A DNA stretch of 64,000 nucleotides from M3 sp045133615 (GTDB taxonomy: Bacteria; Bacteroidota; Bacteroidia; Bacteroidales; Muribaculaceae). The notes under the pieces were generated by a model. It saw only the letters and a list, made by a program, of their open reading frames with translations. It was not told the DNA's origin and ran no database searches. Positions within the stretch are counted from its first letter, which is position 1, and each line of letters starts with the position of its first letter. The position numbers and the translations under genes were made by a program. Positions 18,471 to 26,464 of this stretch are shown here, piece after piece. The stretch is from contig JBGUUQ010000054.1 in assembly GCA_045133615.1 (NCBI GenBank), positions 15,541 through 79,540 on the forward strand, written 5' to 3'.

Positions 18471-18534
18471 TAGATATTGGCTGCATCTCGTGAAATTTTT
18501 TGGTCCGTTGCTTTTATTTTGCTTTCGATTATCG

Positions 18535-18542
18535 TATCTTTG
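18535..18542 (+). promoter_or_regulatory. -7 element of the Fur-family gene
   Basis: TATCTTTG fits TAnnTTTG and ends 8 bases before the ATG at 18551, so the transcript would have almost no leader. The -33 side is only T-rich. Confidence 0.5.
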
Positions 18543-18550
18543 TACACGCA

Positions 18551-19021
18551 ATGAGCGAAGAAAAATTAAAAACATCGGCACGCGGTGCGTTCACTGAATA
18601 TTTGGTGGCAAAAAAACTCCGCAAGACCCCCGAACGTTATGCGATACTCGACAAAGTATTCGACATGACTCAACATTTTTATATCGACGCTCTGTGCTCC
18701 GCACTTGAAGATGATGCCTACCATGTGAGCCGCGCCACGGTCTACAACACAATGGAGCTTCTCACGGATTGCGGACTCGTCAGATGTCACCGATTTCCCG
18801 GTCAACCGGCTCAATACGAGCGAGCAGCCGGAGCGGCAAATCATCTGCATGTCATTTGCACTCAATGCGGCAAAGTCAAAGAGGTGAAAGACCCTGAATT
18901 AGTCAGGCTGCTTAACTCTCGCCGTTACTCCACGTTTCACACATCATATATCACGCTATATGTCTACGGAGTGTGTTCGTCGTGTACGCGAAGAAACCGA
19001 AAAAACAAAAAACAACAATAA
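18551..19021 (+). CDS. Fur-family transcriptional regulator
   Basis: From the ATG at 18551 the product is 156 residues, normal for the family. It has the winged-helix start (RKTPERYAIL), the recognition helix region VSRATVYNTMELL, a metal-site His region (HLHVICTQCGKV) and two Cys pairs (CTQC and CSSC) that suit the structural zinc site. An upstream in-frame start at 18500 exists but would overlap the -7 element at 18535-18542, so 18551 is preferred. Family members sense iron, zinc, manganese, peroxide or haem; which one applies is not visible. purA starts 31 bases downstream, an adjacency I recall from Bacteroidota. Confidence 0.88.
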   Translation: MSEEKLKTSARGAFTEYLVAKKLRKTPERYAILDKVFDMTQHFYIDALCSALEDDAYHVSRATVYNTMELLTDCGLVRCHRFPGQPAQYERAAGAANHLHVICTQCGKVKEVKDPELVRLLNSRRYSTFHTSYITLYVYGVCSSCTRRNRKNKKQQ

Positions 19022-19052
19022 TATATAATCAACTAAACAGTAAGATACAGAA

Positions 19053-20321
19053 ATGAAAGTTGACGTTCTGCTCGGGCTCCAATGGGGCGATGAAGGTAAA
19101 GGAAAAGTGGTTGACGTGCTTACTCCTCGCTACGATGCGGTAGCACGTTTTCAAGGTGGTCCCAATGCTGGTCACACACTCGAATTTGAAGGCAAGAAAT
19201 ACGTACTTCGCTCTATTCCGTCAGGTATTTTCCAACATGGTCAGGTCAACATCATCGGCAACGGTGTGGTTCTCGACCCTGTCCTCTTCCGTGAGGAAGC
19301 CGAAGCACTTGAACAAAGCGGTATTGCCCTCAAGAGCATCCTCAAAATTTCAAAGAAAGTACACCTCATCATGCCTACCCACCGTCTGCTCGACGCTGCC
19401 AACGAAAAAGCCAAAGGCGGCGCAAAAATCGGGACAACAGGCAAAGGCATCGGTCCTACATATACCGACAAAGTAAGCCGTAACGGTCTCCGTCTCGGCG
19501 ATACATTCCATAACTTTGAACAGAAATATGCAGCTGCTCGCGACAAGCACCTTGCTACTCTCAAAGCGATGGGCGAAACTCCCGAATTTGCCGAATTGGA
19601 GCAAAAATGGCTTGCTGCAATCGATTATATCAAAGGCTATGAAATCGTCGACAGCGAATATCTGATCAACGGCCTTCTCCGCGATGGCAAATCCATCCTC
19701 TGCGAAGGAGCTCAGGGTACTCTCCTCGACGTGGATTTCGGCTCATATCCGTTTGTGACTTCGTCCAACACCATTTGTGCCGGTGCATGCTCAGGTCTCG
19801 GTGTGGCACCCAACAAAATCGGAGAAGTATTCGGTATCTTCAAAGCATATTGCACCCGTGTAGGTAGCGGACCATTCCCCACCGAATTGTTCGACGAAAC
19901 CGGCAAACGAATCCGCGACCTCGGACATGAATATGGCGCAGTGACCGGACGCGAACGTCGTTGCGGATGGATTGACCTCGTAGCTCTCCGCTATGCTATC
20001 ATGATCAACGGAGTGACCCAGCTCATCATGATGAAGAGCGACGTGCTCGACGACTTCGAGACCATCAAGGCTTGTACTGCCTACAAAATCAACGGAGAAA
20101 TCGTCAACACTTTCCCGTTTGACATCGACGGAGTGGAAATCGAACCGGTGTACACCGAACTCCCCGGATGGAAGACTGATATGACACAATTCAAGAGCGA
20201 AAGCGAATTTCCGCAAGCATTCAGCGACTATATCGCATTCCTTGAAAAAGAACTTGAAACCCCGATTACAATCGTATCGATCGGTCCTGACCGCGAACAG
20301 ACCATCATTCGTCAGCGTTAA
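19053..20321 (+). CDS. purA: Adenylosuccinate synthetase
   Basis: The 422-residue enzyme makes adenylosuccinate from IMP, aspartate and GTP, the first committed step to AMP. The N-terminal phosphate loop GLQWGDEGKGKVVD, the catalytic Asp and His region (GPNAGHTLE), the GTTGKGIGP motif and the C-terminal GTP-base-binding region are present, and the length fits the family. It follows the Fur-family gene by 31 bases and precedes the DUF1015 gene by 30, so the three probably share a transcript that ends in the hairpin at 21611. Confidence 0.97.
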   Translation: MKVDVLLGLQWGDEGKGKVVDVLTPRYDAVARFQGGPNAGHTLEFEGKKYVLRSIPSGIFQHGQVNIIGNGVVLDPVLFREEAEALEQSGIALKSILKISKKVHLIMPTHRLLDAANEKAKGGAKIGTTGKGIGPTYTDKVSRNGLRLGDTFHNFEQKYAAARDKHLATLKAMGETPEFAELEQKWLAAIDYIKGYEIVDSEYLINGLLRDGKSILCEGAQGTLLDVDFGSYPFVTSSNTICAGACSGLGVAPNKIGEVFGIFKAYCTRVGSGPFPTELFDETGKRIRDLGHEYGAVTGRERRCGWIDLVALRYAIMINGVTQLIMMKSDVLDDFETIKACTAYKINGEIVNTFPFDIDGVEIEPVYTELPGWKTDMTQFKSESEFPQAFSDYIAFLEKELETPITIVSIGPDREQTIIRQR

Positions 20322-20351
20322 TATTACCAATCACCAAACTACCGAATAATC

Positions 20352-21596
20352 ATGGCAAAAGTAAAACCATTCAAAGGTGTTCGTCCTCCCCGTCAACTTG
20401 TAGAAGAAGTTGCGTCACGCCCTTACGATGTACTTTCAAGTGCAGAAGCTCGTCAGGAAGCGGAAGGAAATCCCAAATCGCTATATCATATCATCAAACC
20501 GGAAATCAATTTTGAGCCGGGAACAGATGAGCACGACCCCAAAGTGTATGTAGCCGCAGTCGAACAGTTCAACGCATTTCAAAAAAACGGTTGGCTTGTT
20601 CAAGACGAGAAAGAGCACTACTACATCTATGCTCAAACGATGAACGGTCGCACCCAATACGGTATCGTGGTTGCAGCAAACGTAGACGACTATCTCAGCG
20701 AGCGAATCCGTAAGCACGAACTCACTCGTCGCGACAAAGAGGAAGACCGCATGAAGCACGTGCGCATCAACAATGCTAATGTAGAGCCGGTATTCTTCGC
20801 ATTTCCCGACAACGCGGTTCTTGAAGATATTATCGCTAAAGTCACTGCCGGAGAACCGGAATACGATTTCATCGCACCCGATGGCTTCGGTCACACATTT
20901 TGGGTGATTGACGATGATGAAATCACCGCTACAATTACCGCTACATTCGACCAAATTCCCTATCTATATATTGCCGACGGTCACCATCGCACAGCTGCCG
21001 CTGCTCTCGTAGGAGCGGAAAAGGCTCGTCAAAATCCGAATCACCGTGGCGATGAGGAATATAACTTCTTCCTTGCTGTATGCTTCCCTGCATCGCACTT
21101 GAAGATTCTCGATTACAACCGTCTCGTAAAGGATTTGAACGGTCACAGCCCCGCTGAATTCCTCGAAAAACTCGAACAAAACTTCATTGTGAAAGATATG
21201 GGCACCGAGCCGTACCACCCCACCGAGCTACACAATTTCTCGCTCTATCTCGAAGGACACTGGTACTCTCTCACCGCTCGCCCCGGCACATACAACGATG
21301 CCGACCCAATCGGAGTGTTGGACGTGACTATTTCATCCGATTTGATTCTCCGCGACTTGCTTAACATCATCGACCTCCGCAGCGACAAGCGCGTAGACTT
21401 CGTAGGTGGTATCCGCGGTCTCGAAGAGCTCAAACGACGTGTCGACAGCGGAGATTGGGCAGCTGCACTCGCCCTCTACCCTGTGTCGATGGATCAGCTC
21501 ATGAATATTGCCGATACCGGCAATATCATGCCTCCCAAGACCACATGGTTTGAGCCGAAACTCCGTTCAGGTCTTGTAATCCACAAATTAGATTAA
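20352..21596 (+). CDS. DUF1015 family protein
   Basis: The 414-residue soluble protein matches the DUF1015 family by its start (VKPFKGVRPPRQL, then ASRPYDVLSSAEA), the YIADGHHRTAAA motif near residue 210 and the conserved C-terminal region ending in FEPKLRSGLV. The family is widespread and has no proven biochemical role; a ParB/sulfiredoxin-like fold has been suggested for its ADGHHR motif. It lies in the purA transcript. Normal length, no signal peptide. Confidence 0.9.
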   Translation: MAKVKPFKGVRPPRQLVEEVASRPYDVLSSAEARQEAEGNPKSLYHIIKPEINFEPGTDEHDPKVYVAAVEQFNAFQKNGWLVQDEKEHYYIYAQTMNGRTQYGIVVAANVDDYLSERIRKHELTRRDKEEDRMKHVRINNANVEPVFFAFPDNAVLEDIIAKVTAGEPEYDFIAPDGFGHTFWVIDDDEITATITATFDQIPYLYIADGHHRTAAAALVGAEKARQNPNHRGDEEYNFFLAVCFPASHLKILDYNRLVKDLNGHSPAEFLEKLEQNFIVKDMGTEPYHPTELHNFSLYLEGHWYSLTARPGTYNDADPIGVLDVTISSDLILRDLLNIIDLRSDKRVDFVGGIRGLEELKRRVDSGDWAAALALYPVSMDQLMNIADTGNIMPPKTTWFEPKLRSGLVIHKLD

Positions 21597-21610
21597 TATC
21601 TCCATAACAA

Positions 21611-21644
21611 AATCCCCGAACGGTAATAATATCGTTCGGGGATT
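21611..21644 (+). terminator. Terminator after the purA-DUF1015 run
   Basis: AATCCCCGAACG (21611-21622) is the exact reverse complement of CGTTCGGGGATT (21633-21644), a 12-base stem with a 10-base A/T-rich loop. Confidence 0.8.
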
Positions 21645-21663
21645 TCATATTAATACACACGTC

Positions 21664-21843
21664 ATGAATCAACTTCCATCCGACCCGATGATGCTGCTTA
21701 GTTATATCAACATGAAACTCCGCGACATGTACGCATCACTCGACGCATTATGCGACGATATGCAAATCGACCGTAAGGACCTTGAAGAGAAACTACGCAA
21801 TATCGGATTTGAATACAGTGAAGAGAACAATAAATTCTGGTAA
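21664..21843 (+). CDS. Small DUF4250 domain protein
   Basis: A 59-residue frame runs from the ATG at 21664 to the TAA at 21841. The product begins MNQLPSDPMMLLSYINMKLR and continues with SLDALCDDM and a short acidic-basic helix (RKDLEEKLRNIGFEY). This is the recognisable pattern of DUF4250: 'LPxDPxMLLSxxNxKLRD' followed by a helix-turn-helix-like part. The family has no known function; the size and fold suggest a small regulatory or nucleic-acid-binding protein, which is inference. The next gene begins 6 bases later, suggesting co-translation. Confidence 0.85.
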   Translation: MNQLPSDPMMLLSYINMKLRDMYASLDALCDDMQIDRKDLEEKLRNIGFEYSEENNKFW

Positions 21844-21849
21844 TCGACA

Positions 21850-22341
21850 ATGACAACCCAGCCATTCTCCGTTCGGTCAAGCAGCTATATGGGCTTGGTG
21901 GCACGTGCATGGTTCCGCCGATGGTGGTGGATACCGGCAAGTGCGATTGCCATATCGGCAACATTGGGATTTGTCATATCCATCAGATTTCTGTTTCTTG
22001 CAGCAATATTGCTCTGTTTGGTCGCCCCCCTTGCAATGTTGCCCATCTACTACTACTCGTTGACCCCGACTATGCGGCTTGCCATACTCGCCAAACGCAT
22101 ACGATTGTCGGACGATGGTGTCACACTCATCTTCGAAGCAATCGATGAAGAGACTCCGACACCGGCATCAATTTCAATTCCGTGGGATGAATTTTCGCGG
22201 TTGAAATTCTCCCGTTCAGCATTCATACTCCACTTAAAAGGTCGATATCGCTATCTGCCAATCCCCTACTCTTCTCTATCGTCGGCAGAAGAATTACGCA
22301 GATTTTCAATGCTTCTGCACCGGCATCTTCCTACTTCATAA
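21850..22341 (+). CDS. Two-span membrane protein with a YcxB-like C-terminal domain
   Basis: The 163-residue protein has two closely spaced membrane helices (about residues 25-45 and 48-72) followed by a beta-rich cytoplasmic domain of about 85 residues (RIRLSDDGVTLIF, then IPWDEFSRLKFSRSAFILHL). This resembles the YcxB-like/PH-like domain layout, although the match is only by pattern. It follows the DUF4250 gene by 6 bases. Its last 11 bases overlap the convergent DUF486 gene. Function unknown. Confidence 0.75.
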   Translation: MTTQPFSVRSSSYMGLVARAWFRRWWWIPASAIAISATLGFVISIRFLFLAAILLCLVAPLAMLPIYYYSLTPTMRLAILAKRIRLSDDGVTLIFEAIDEETPTPASISIPWDEFSRLKFSRSAFILHLKGRYRYLPIPYSSLSSAEELRRFSMLLHRHLPTS

Positions 22342-22705
22342 ACACCAAGTACACAGCGCATACCAACAATATGAACGCAAGGATGTGATTCCAGCGAATC
22401 ACCGTCCCTTCAAATGCCACAAGGCTGAAGATTACAAATACAATCAACGTAATCACCTCTTGCATTACTTTCAATTGAATAAGAGAAAACGGGCCGCCGT
22501 TTCCGTCAAATCCTATACGGTTTGCCGGCACCTGAAAACAATACTCAAACAGAGCAATTCCCCAAGAAAACAAAATGACCACATACAACGGCCATGATTG
22601 GGATATACCGGTCGACTGCAATTTCAAGTGGCCGTACCACGCGAAAGTCATGAACACATTTGAGACTACGAGAAAAAGAATTGTAATAATTGCCGATTGC
22701 ATCAT
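22331..22705 (-). CDS. DUF486 (DMT-like) membrane protein
   Basis: The 124-residue protein has four membrane helices. It shows family features of DUF486: the first helix with SNVFMTFAWYGHLK, the central WGIALFEYCFQVPANRIG segment and the loop GGPFSLIQLKVMQEVITL. DUF486 proteins are small members near the drug/metabolite transporter superfamily; no substrate is known. It starts 4 bases inside the end of the upstream C45-type hydrolase gene, so coupled translation is likely. The second Met could also be the start. Confidence 0.9.
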   Translation of the reverse strand: MMQSAIITILFLVVSNVFMTFAWYGHLKLQSTGISQSWPLYVVILFSWGIALFEYCFQVPANRIGFDGNGGPFSLIQLKVMQEVITLIVFVIFSLVAFEGTVIRWNHILAFILLVCAVYLVFMK

Positions 22706-23814
22706 TTTAATGAATTTTTAAGGGAATCACGGTACTCATATCCTTTGCGATAGTTCTCGCGACTGCGTATCGCGCCTTGTTGAGAATATCCCGTGCCTTC
22801 CGCATTTACTAATTTTGTTATATTGAGATAATGACTGCCACTACCTCTGACGATTGAAAACACTTCATGCTTTCGCGCCACAACACTGTCACACAATGCG
22901 CTATGCCATGTCAAAGGATTGGGTTGCAACTCTTCAGGTACGGAATCTACCGTCACCGGAACCACGTATGAACATGGGGGATAGCCTAATTCGGTCCACA
23001 TTATCGAAAGACGTGGATTTTCGCCCGGTGCGACTCCCTCTATCACAATCGATGCACTCGAACTGCGCCGAGGGATGAAATCTTGGTCGATTACCCATCT
23101 ATCACCCGTCGTAGAGAAATCTTTGTCGAGCAGAGAATGGTAGAACGACCGCGACAACAGATCGGTAAACAATTCGGGTGACAACTTCCCTGTTTCCATA
23201 TACGGAGCGAGCAAGCATTGGGCATTACGCTCCCGAATATATCCAAAGCCACTGCCATCGGCACCGGAATATGAATAATTCGTACGTATCAATACCCCGT
23301 TTTCCGCTTCCGCAAGCGAATATTTCACATATCCGGTATCACACGTTTCGTAATATGCTCCGGCGCCAAAAGCATCTATCGCACCGAAATTGGCCTGCAC
23401 ACCCATCGGACGTGGCAATGAGTCAAGCATATCTTCAAAATCGTTTAGCGACTTGCATCTTCTCAATGCTTTTGCCATAATCACACCCTCCATATCCTTA
23501 TATCTGGCAGTATCGGGCACAAGATTATACGATGCAGTATTCATTACGGCAAATCCCGCGCTGTTAAGCCCTATCCAAGCTTCCGACAACGTGGAATCTC
23601 CGGCATTAAACAACGCCACAAAGTCCAATTCCGACGCATTTCGTGCCGACACTCGCGCCACAAAATTGTTTTCAAATCCTGTATCGCGATGTTTCCATAA
23701 CAACGGACGCCCGGTAGCCGACGCATCGCGCCCGACGATTGCCGACGTACATGCCCACGCAATCCCGACTGCCGACACAAGCAATATCGTCAATGCTGCT
23801 ATTCTGTTATTCAA
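22702..23814 (-). CDS. C45-family acyltransferase/peptidase (Ntn hydrolase), exported
   Basis: From the TTG at 23814 the protein is 370 residues with a hydrophobic leader ending in AWA and then Cys, which begins the mature chain CTSAIVGRDASATGRPLLWKHRD. (The motif is split here as CTSAIVG and GRPLLWKHRD.) An N-terminal Cys after cleavage is the nucleophile of Ntn hydrolases of the acyl-CoA:6-APA acyltransferase/C45 group, and the internal GLNSAGFAVMNTASYNL fits the fold. Longer in-frame starts exist (to 23949) but lie upstream of a -7 element at 23884-23891, so the TTG start is chosen. Substrate unknown; likely periplasmic or surface amide hydrolysis. Confidence 0.75.
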   Translation of the reverse strand: MNNRIAALTILLVSAVGIAWACTSAIVGRDASATGRPLLWKHRDTGFENNFVARVSARNASELDFVALFNAGDSTLSEAWIGLNSAGFAVMNTASYNLVPDTARYKDMEGVIMAKALRRCKSLNDFEDMLDSLPRPMGVQANFGAIDAFGAGAYYETCDTGYVKYSLAEAENGVLIRTNYSYSGADGSGFGYIRERNAQCLLAPYMETGKLSPELFTDLLSRSFYHSLLDKDFSTTGDRWVIDQDFIPRRSSSASIVIEGVAPGENPRLSIMWTELGYPPCSYVVPVTVDSVPEELQPNPLTWHSALCDSVVARKHEVFSIVRGSGSHYLNITKLVNAEGTGYSQQGAIRSRENYRKGYEYRDSLKNSLK

Positions 23815-23883
23815 AACAATATTTCTCTTTCTCTGATTATTAGATGCAAATATTTCCGCGAAAACTTGTCTTGTTTTCCTTCG

Positions 23884-23891
23884 CAAAAGTA
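23884..23891 (-). promoter_or_regulatory. -7 element for the C45-type hydrolase gene
   Basis: TACTTTTG on the minus strand fits TAnnTTTG. It lies downstream of the longest possible start (23949) and 70 bases before the TTG at 23814, which argues for the shorter protein. Confidence 0.5.
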
Positions 23892-24026
23892 AGAATTTTA
23901 TCCGACAATTGGAATAATCCGACATAAATGGACGTGGCTTGGATGCCATAAATAAACAACAACGCGGTTTTATTCGTTTATTTCAGTGTTTTTGTGTAAC
24001 TTTACATTTATATAATAGATACTGAA

Positions 24027-24434
24027 ATGAACGAAAACGATAAATACATATTTGAACTGACAATAAAAGTTCGCGATTATGAGGTTGATGTGGAAGGGAT
24101 TGTCAACAATGCCAACTACCTTCACTATTTGGAAATGACACGACATGAATTTTGCGAAATGGCAGGTCTGTCTTTTGCAAAAATGCACGAAATGGGTTGG
24201 GCACCGGTGCTTCGTAAAGCCGAAATCGAATATATAACCCCTCTTCGCATGGGTGATACGATGGTGAGCAAACTTGCATTGCAACGCGACGGTGCACGTT
24301 TCATTTTCATACAAGACATATATAAGCAGGATAGTTCTCCCGTAATCAAAGCCGTCACCACATGTGTGTGCCTTGAAAACGGACGACTCTCCCGCGGTGA
24401 CAAACTCGCTGAAGTGTTCAAAAAATATCTATAA
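24027..24434 (+). CDS. Acyl-CoA thioesterase (4HBT, YbgC-like)
   Basis: The 135-residue protein is a single hot-dog domain. The active-site region VRDYEVDVEGIVNNANYLHYLE has the Asp and Asn-His-like pattern of the 4HBT family, although it reads NNANYL rather than the more usual NHANYL. These enzymes hydrolyse acyl-CoA thioesters; chain length is not evident. dprA starts 8 bases after the stop and probably shares its transcript. No signal peptide. Confidence 0.85.
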   Translation: MNENDKYIFELTIKVRDYEVDVEGIVNNANYLHYLEMTRHEFCEMAGLSFAKMHEMGWAPVLRKAEIEYITPLRMGDTMVSKLALQRDGARFIFIQDIYKQDSSPVIKAVTTCVCLENGRLSRGDKLAEVFKKYL

Positions 24435-24442
24435 GCAACATT

Positions 24443-25549
24443 ATGGGCGCGAATCTTCTCTATCGCATTGCTTTTGCATCGCTCCGAGGTATCAACCGAA
24501 CACTTGCCGAAGAGTTGTTGGCTCGCGTAGAGACAGAAGAACGCTTTTTTTCATTATCGCAAAAAGAGCTAATCGAACTTGTCGGATTCGACAACAAACT
24601 GCTCGACCGAAAATATCGCGACGAAGTATTACAGAAAGCGGCATCGGAGGTTGACTTTATCGAAAAGCACAAAAATGTCCGCGCCATATATTACACAGAC
24701 CCGGAATTTCCCTCTCGATTGGCCGATTGCGAAGATGCGCCAATAATCCTATACGTCACCGGTTCATGCAACCTCAACACCACTCATATGGTGAGCATTG
24801 TGGGGACCCGCCATGCAACGCCATACGGCAATACGTTTGTAAATCGTCTCGTCGATGACTTGGCTGCAAAATTGGACGATGTGGCAATCATCAGCGGACT
24901 TGCTTATGGAATAGATATTACCGCCCATCGGGCAGCATTACGCAACAATATCCCTACGATAGCCGTTCTTGCCCATGGCTTAAATACCATCTATCCGGCA
25001 GCACACCGCAATTGTGCGGTAGAAATAATACAAAACGGCGGAGCACTCGTCACCGATTATCGTACGTCAGATTCAATCCATCGAGGAAATTTCATCGCCC
25101 GCAACCGCATAGTTGCATCATTAAGCGACTGCGTGATCGTAGCCGAATCCGCTAAAAAAGGAGGGGCATTAATCACCGCCAGCCTTGCCTCAGGCTACTG
25201 TCGCGATGTATTCGCACTTCCCGGCCGGACATCCGATACATACAGTGCGGGATGCAATCACCTCATTGCGTCAAATACAGCGGCATTGGTCACAGATGCC
25301 GACGATATAATCTCTGCCATGCGTTGGACACCACGTCTGGCAGAAGGGTCGCAATCAGAGATGTTCGTCGAGTTGTCGGACGAGGAACAATCTGTCGTAG
25401 ACTATCTCACCTCTCATGGAGAGGCGCAAATCAACACTCTGTGCATTGCTCTAAATATACCCATCGCACGCCTGATGGGATTGCTTATCGACATGGAATT
25501 TAAAGGATTGGTACTTACCTTCCCCGGAGGAAAATATCGCCTTGCTTAA
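24443..25549 (+). CDS. dprA: DNA processing protein DprA
   Basis: The 368-residue protein loads RecA onto incoming single-stranded DNA in natural transformation. It has an N-terminal helical (SAM-like) part, the Rossmann-like core with SIVGTRHATPYG, ISGLAYGIDITAHRAAL, VLAHGLNTIYPAAH and GNFIARNRIVASLSD, and a C-terminal winged-helix (about residues 305-368). It is full length. It sits 8 bases after a thioesterase gene and 39 before a nucleoside phosphorylase gene. DprA is kept in many bacteria not known to be transformable, so its presence does not prove competence. Confidence 0.95.
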   Translation: MGANLLYRIAFASLRGINRTLAEELLARVETEERFFSLSQKELIELVGFDNKLLDRKYRDEVLQKAASEVDFIEKHKNVRAIYYTDPEFPSRLADCEDAPIILYVTGSCNLNTTHMVSIVGTRHATPYGNTFVNRLVDDLAAKLDDVAIISGLAYGIDITAHRAALRNNIPTIAVLAHGLNTIYPAAHRNCAVEIIQNGGALVTDYRTSDSIHRGNFIARNRIVASLSDCVIVAESAKKGGALITASLASGYCRDVFALPGRTSDTYSAGCNHLIASNTAALVTDADDIISAMRWTPRLAEGSQSEMFVELSDEEQSVVDYLTSHGEAQINTLCIALNIPIARLMGLLIDMEFKGLVLTFPGGKYRLA

Positions 25550-25588
25550 CATAATCAACTGCTACAAACCCCTAAATACGACTAAATC

Positions 25589-26464
25589 ATGGAAAAGAAA
25601 GTAATAGCACCCTCCGAGATGATTATTAACTCCGACGGTTCAATATTTCATCTTCATCTGCGTCCCGAACAACTCACCGACCGCGTGATTCTTGTCGGAG
25701 ACCCCGGACGTGTCGATATGGTAGCATCATTTTTTGACACCAAAACTTTTGAAGTTTCCTCTCGCGAATTTCACACTATCGGAGGCACATATAAAGGAAA
25801 ACCAATAATGTGTCTAAGCCATGGTATAGGTCCCGATAACATCGACATCGTAATCAACGAACTTGATGCGTTAGCCAATATAGATTTTTCGACACGAGAA
25901 GTAAAGCCTACGCATCGCACCCTGTCACTCGTTCGCATCGGGACATCAGGGGCATTACAACCGGAACTGATTGTCGGTACTCCGGTCATAGCTCAAAAAG
26001 CAATCGGATTTGACGGTGTTCTAAACTTCTATGCCGGGCGCAACAATGTATGCGATACAGATTTTGAAACTGCATTCTGCAATCACGTAGACTGGAATCC
26101 CCTTTGGGCAAAGCCTTATGTTGTCGATGCCGATGCAGAATTAGTGGAACGAATCGGACTGAATGATATGGTAAGAGGTAACACTATATCGGCTGTCGGT
26201 TTTTACGGACCGCAAGGACGCGAATTGCGATTGCAACTTGCCAATCCCGACCTCAACTCTCGAATAGAGACATTCCGCCACCATGGCCTTAAAGTCACAA
26301 ATTATGAGATGGAGAGCGCTCCGCTGCAAGGGTTAGCAAAACTGCTCGGACACAAAGCAATGACTGTTTGCTCGATTATAGCCAATCGTGTCTCAACCAG
26401 CGCAACACCTAACTATAAGACCGCCATTCGCGACCTTATAGAAACCGTCCTAACCCGTATCTGA
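25589..26464 (+). CDS. Nucleoside phosphorylase (uridine phosphorylase-like)
   Basis: The 291-residue protein belongs to the PNP/UDP phosphorylase family: VGDPGRVDMVA near residue 36 binds phosphate, SHGIGPDNIDIVINEL follows, and the ribose-binding region NYEMESAPLQGLA lies near residue 237. Such enzymes split nucleosides with phosphate to base and ribose-1-phosphate for salvage. The overall pattern is closest to uridine phosphorylases; the base preference is inferred. Its stop codon abuts the stop codon of the convergent permease gene with no base between. Confidence 0.88.
   Translation: MEKKVIAPSEMIINSDGSIFHLHLRPEQLTDRVILVGDPGRVDMVASFFDTKTFEVSSREFHTIGGTYKGKPIMCLSHGIGPDNIDIVINELDALANIDFSTREVKPTHRTLSLVRIGTSGALQPELIVGTPVIAQKAIGFDGVLNFYAGRNNVCDTDFETAFCNHVDWNPLWAKPYVVDADAELVERIGLNDMVRGNTISAVGFYGPQGRELRLQLANPDLNSRIETFRHHGLKVTNYEMESAPLQGLAKLLGHKAMTVCSIIANRVSTSATPNYKTAIRDLIETVLTRI

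Noticed and set aside
24443..25549. dprA as proof of a competence system
   Set aside because: No other competence genes were recognised in the window except a weak ComEA-like anchor resemblance at 9481, and dprA is widespread in non-competent bacteria.
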